Source: Halodesulfurarchaeum sp. HSR-GB
GTDB taxonomy: Archaea > Halobacteriota > Halobacteria > Halobacteriales > Halobacteriaceae
Length of the DNA: 64,000 nt
Direction: 5' to 3'
Assembly: GCF_031432215.1 (NCBI RefSeq)
Contig: NZ_JAVKGN010000001.1
Location: 496,001-560,000 of the forward strand
Each line of letters opens with the position of its first letter. The stretch's first letter is position 1. The translations under genes were made by a program, and so were the position numbers. Below the pieces are notes generated by a model, which saw only the letters and a list, made by a program, of their open reading frames with translations, ran no database searches and had not been told where the DNA came from. Of the stretch, positions 62,324 to 64,000 are shown in pieces.

Positions 62324-63075
62324 CCGTCGCGGTTCCAGGCGTCGGTCCGGTACTTCTCCTCAGCCAGCCTCTCGGCCCGGTCCAGTTCCGCTGCGTGATA
62401 GTCGTCGACTCGATAGTTTCGGCCGGCGGTAAACGCCTCGATCATCGCCGATCGAAGGTCAGCCATCGAGGCGTCGCTCACCGAGCTAACGGTGGCGACC
62501 CGGTTTCGGGCGGCCTCGATAGCCTTGTCTGATAGTTTCGCCTCGTCGACGGACAGGGCCGTGAACATCTCATCGGGGTCGAGATCATAGAGGAGTGTTC
62601 CGTGCTGGAGCAACACGCCGTTTCGGCGGGTCTGAGCGTTCCCCGAGAGCTTCCGACCGTCGTACTCGATGTCGTTGATCGGCGCGAAGTCGGCATCGAT
62701 GCCCAGGCGGTCGAACCCGTCGAGGACCCGCTCGCAGATCTCCCGGTAGCTCGCCTCGATGTCCGCCGAATAGTTCTCTTCGGGGGCGATCACGGAGTAG
62801 GTGAGCTCCCCGGCCGGGTCGTGGTAGACCGCCCCGCCCCCAGTTCGACGACGGACGTAGTCGATGTCGGCCGACTCGCAGGCCTCGATATCCACCTCAC
62901 GTTCCAGGGACTGGAAGTAGCCGATGCTGACGGCAGCGGGTTCCCAGCGGTAGAACCTGATAACCGGATCCGCACCCTCGGCGACCCGCTCCTGGATCGC
63001 CTGATCGAGTGCCATGTTACTCGCCGCGTCGAACTGGCCCTCCGGAACGAGTCGCCAGGTCACGGGCCACCACAT
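62320..63075 (-). CDS. lplA: Lipoate-protein ligase A family protein
   Basis: A 251-residue biotin/lipoate transferase-fold protein. It shows the RRTGGGAVYH motif (76-85) that binds the lipoyl tail and the catalytic lysine in RKLSGNAQTR (Lys142). It activates lipoate (or octanoate) with ATP and attaches it to E2 or GcvH proteins. Archaeal LplA can need a separate C-terminal subunit (LplB); the last 60 residues here may serve that need. The start MWWPVTW is chosen because it precedes the conserved region by few residues. Confidence 0.92.
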   Translation of the reverse strand: MWWPVTWRLVPEGQFDAASNMALDQAIQERVAEGADPVIRFYRWEPAAVSIGYFQSLEREVDIEACESADIDYVRRRTGGGAVYHDPAGELTYSVIAPEENYSADIEASYREICERVLDGFDRLGIDADFAPINDIEYDGRKLSGNAQTRRNGVLLQHGTLLYDLDPDEMFTALSVDEAKLSDKAIEAARNRVATVSSVSDASMADLRSAMIEAFTAGRNYRVDDYHAAELDRAERLAEEKYRTDAWNRDG

Positions 63076-63168
63076 CCCCGGTCCGCCCTGCGCCTGCAAA
63101 CCATGGACGGGCTCGTGCTGGAAGCCGAAAAAGGATAGCGATCCTCGGGATATCGGGCTCGCACCGAA

Positions 63169-63636
63169 ATGTCGAACTTGCTGGCCGTCACAGTAAGATC
63201 GATGGCGGAGCGAGAAGACGGGCTCAAAGCCGCGATGGCTGGAGCGGTGCTGGGGATGGGAAAGGCCCTTCCGATCATTCTCAGCGTCGTTTTCCTGTTG
63301 GGACTGTTCCGGACGTTCGTCTCGCCGGCGCAGCTTCAGGCAGTCTTCATCGGGTCCGGTGGGCTCGATATTCTCCTCGGCACCGTTTCGGGGAGCCTCT
63401 CGACGGGGAACGCCGTGACGAGTTACGTCATCGGCGGGGAGCTACTGTCGGACGGTGTTCGACTCGAGGCCGTTACCGCCTTCCTCGTCGCCTGGGTCAC
63501 CGTCGGTCTGGTTCAACTCCCCGCAGAGGCGGCGTTGTTGGGTCGCCGCTTCGCACTGGTTCGGAACGCGACGAGCGCCCTGAGCGCGATTCTGGTGGCC
63601 ATCGTAACCGTTCGACTCGTGGGGGGTTTCGCGTGA
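63169..63636 (+). CDS. Permease half, UPF0718/DUF318-like
   Basis: A 155-residue membrane protein with four hydrophobic helices. It begins GLKAAMAGAVLGMGKALPIILSV and has the conserved GTVSGSLSTGNAVTSYVIGGELL loop typical of the DUF318/ArsP permease superfamily. It forms one half of a two-gene permease: the next frame overlaps it by four bases and has the other half. The substrate is unknown. The ATG at 63202 is an alternative start. Confidence 0.8.
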   Translation: MSNLLAVTVRSMAEREDGLKAAMAGAVLGMGKALPIILSVVFLLGLFRTFVSPAQLQAVFIGSGGLDILLGTVSGSLSTGNAVTSYVIGGELLSDGVRLEAVTAFLVAWVTVGLVQLPAEAALLGRRFALVRNATSALSAILVAIVTVRLVGGFA

Positions 63637-64000
63637 GCGATTCATCCGGGAGTCCCGGAACGGTTTCGGCCCGACCCAGTGGGATCTACGCCCTCATCGC
63701 CGTTAGCTTGCTCTATCTTTTCAGTTTCAGCTTCGACCCCGCCGGGACACGGGCGGCACTCGATCAGAGTCTGGCCATCCTCGGTCGGATCGCCCCGGTG
63801 CTGGTCGGGGTGACTGTCCTCGTCGGACTGAGCAAGTACGCTCTCGGACCGCAGGTCGTCGCTCGGTACGTCGGCGCCGAATCGGGCTGGCTGGGCTATC
63901 TACTCGCTGCCCTTGGCGGCTTGCTCAGCCACGGCCCGGTCTACGCCTGGTATGCGCTGCTTCGGGATTTCCAAGCGGAGGGCATGCGAAACGGGCTGAT
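63633..64000 (+). CDS. Permease second half, UPF0718/DUF318-like (3' end outside window)
   Basis: The first 122 residues are seen. It starts with GTG in the overlap GTGA with the previous gene. A short soluble N-tail is followed by helices (YALIAVSLLYLFSFSF and IAPVLVGVTVLVGLSKYALG) and the loop LSHGPVYAWYALLRDFQAEG. This matches the DUF318 type permease, complementing the preceding half. Both halves are expected to form one transporter. Confidence 0.75.
   Translation, partial: MSDSSGSPGTVSARPSGIYALIAVSLLYLFSFSFDPAGTRAALDQSLAILGRIAPVLVGVTVLVGLSKYALGPQVVARYVGAESGWLGYLLAALGGLLSHGPVYAWYALLRDFQAEGMRNGL

Overview
The window is chromosomal DNA of a halophilic euryarchaeon (class Halobacteria). The evidence is high GC, strongly acidic proteins, many leaderless genes with a TATA box about 24-32 bases before the ATG, and archaeal-specific genes: DNA polymerase D large subunit (DP2) carrying an intein, Hef, Hel308, KEOPS subunit Cgi121, class I HMG-CoA reductase, archaeal IMP cyclohydrolase PurO, bacterio-opsin-activator-type regulators and a tRNA without encoded CCA. 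The genus cannot be fixed from the sequence alone. Most of the window is dense housekeeping and transport DNA; I see no prophage, intact insertion sequence or CRISPR array.

Layout. 0-3.1 kb: a glutaredoxin-like protein paired with a cysteine-less redoxin, a LOG-like protein, Sua5/YrdC, a Cas4-like Fe-S protein that seems to have lost its nuclease residues, and conditioned-medium-induced protein 4. 3.3-10.2 kb: a membrane FeS (HdrD/ETF-quinone-type) oxidoreductase, then the tetrapyrrole genes hemB, hemL, hemC and hemD. 10.2-16.5 kb: a DHH/RecJ-like phosphoesterase, two divergent paralogous NarO/DmsR-like regulators, and an IclR regulator next to a BCCT transporter. 16.6-22.3 kb: polC (DP2) with a 510-residue intein, a PPC-domain protein and a very small gene. 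22.4-29.1 kb: a complete dipeptide/oligopeptide ABC transporter with a fused DppD-DppF ATPase. 29.1-39.1 kb: a CBS protein, glycyl-tRNA synthetase, dolichol kinase-like protein, Hef, UspA, an Sjogren-autoantigen-like zinc protein, Hel308 and Cgi121.

39.1-43.4 kb: a protein disulfide oxidoreductase, hmgA and a membrane spermidine-synthase-like protein. This block is bracketed by two nearly identical inverted elements that match the archaeal origin recognition box core. 43.4-47.4 kb: ferredoxin, dihydrofolate reductase and thymidylate synthase, an old-yellow-enzyme homologue and a lone trpB. 47.5-57 kb: a stress and ion-transport block with UspA, two PiT-type transporters, a repeat coiled-coil membrane protein, a DsrE-like protein, an Lrp regulator, an APC permease-USP fusion and an NhaC antiporter. 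57.1-64 kb: a Tat-exported protein of unknown function, tRNA-Gln(CTG) with a duplicated 5' piece, purO, a phosphoesterase, tryptophanase, lipA with convergent lplA, and the start of a split permease.

Functional links visible in the order: hemB-L-C-D build uroporphyrinogen III; folA-thyA overlap and together make dTMP and recycle its folate; lipA and lplA give both synthesis and salvage of lipoate; dppDF-A-B-C form one importer; Hef and Hel308 serve fork repair. The least explained items are the paired ORB-like elements, the tRNA-Gln 5' duplication, the CxC-type sensor pair with a leader ORF, and several enzymes whose expected cysteines or catalytic residues are missing.
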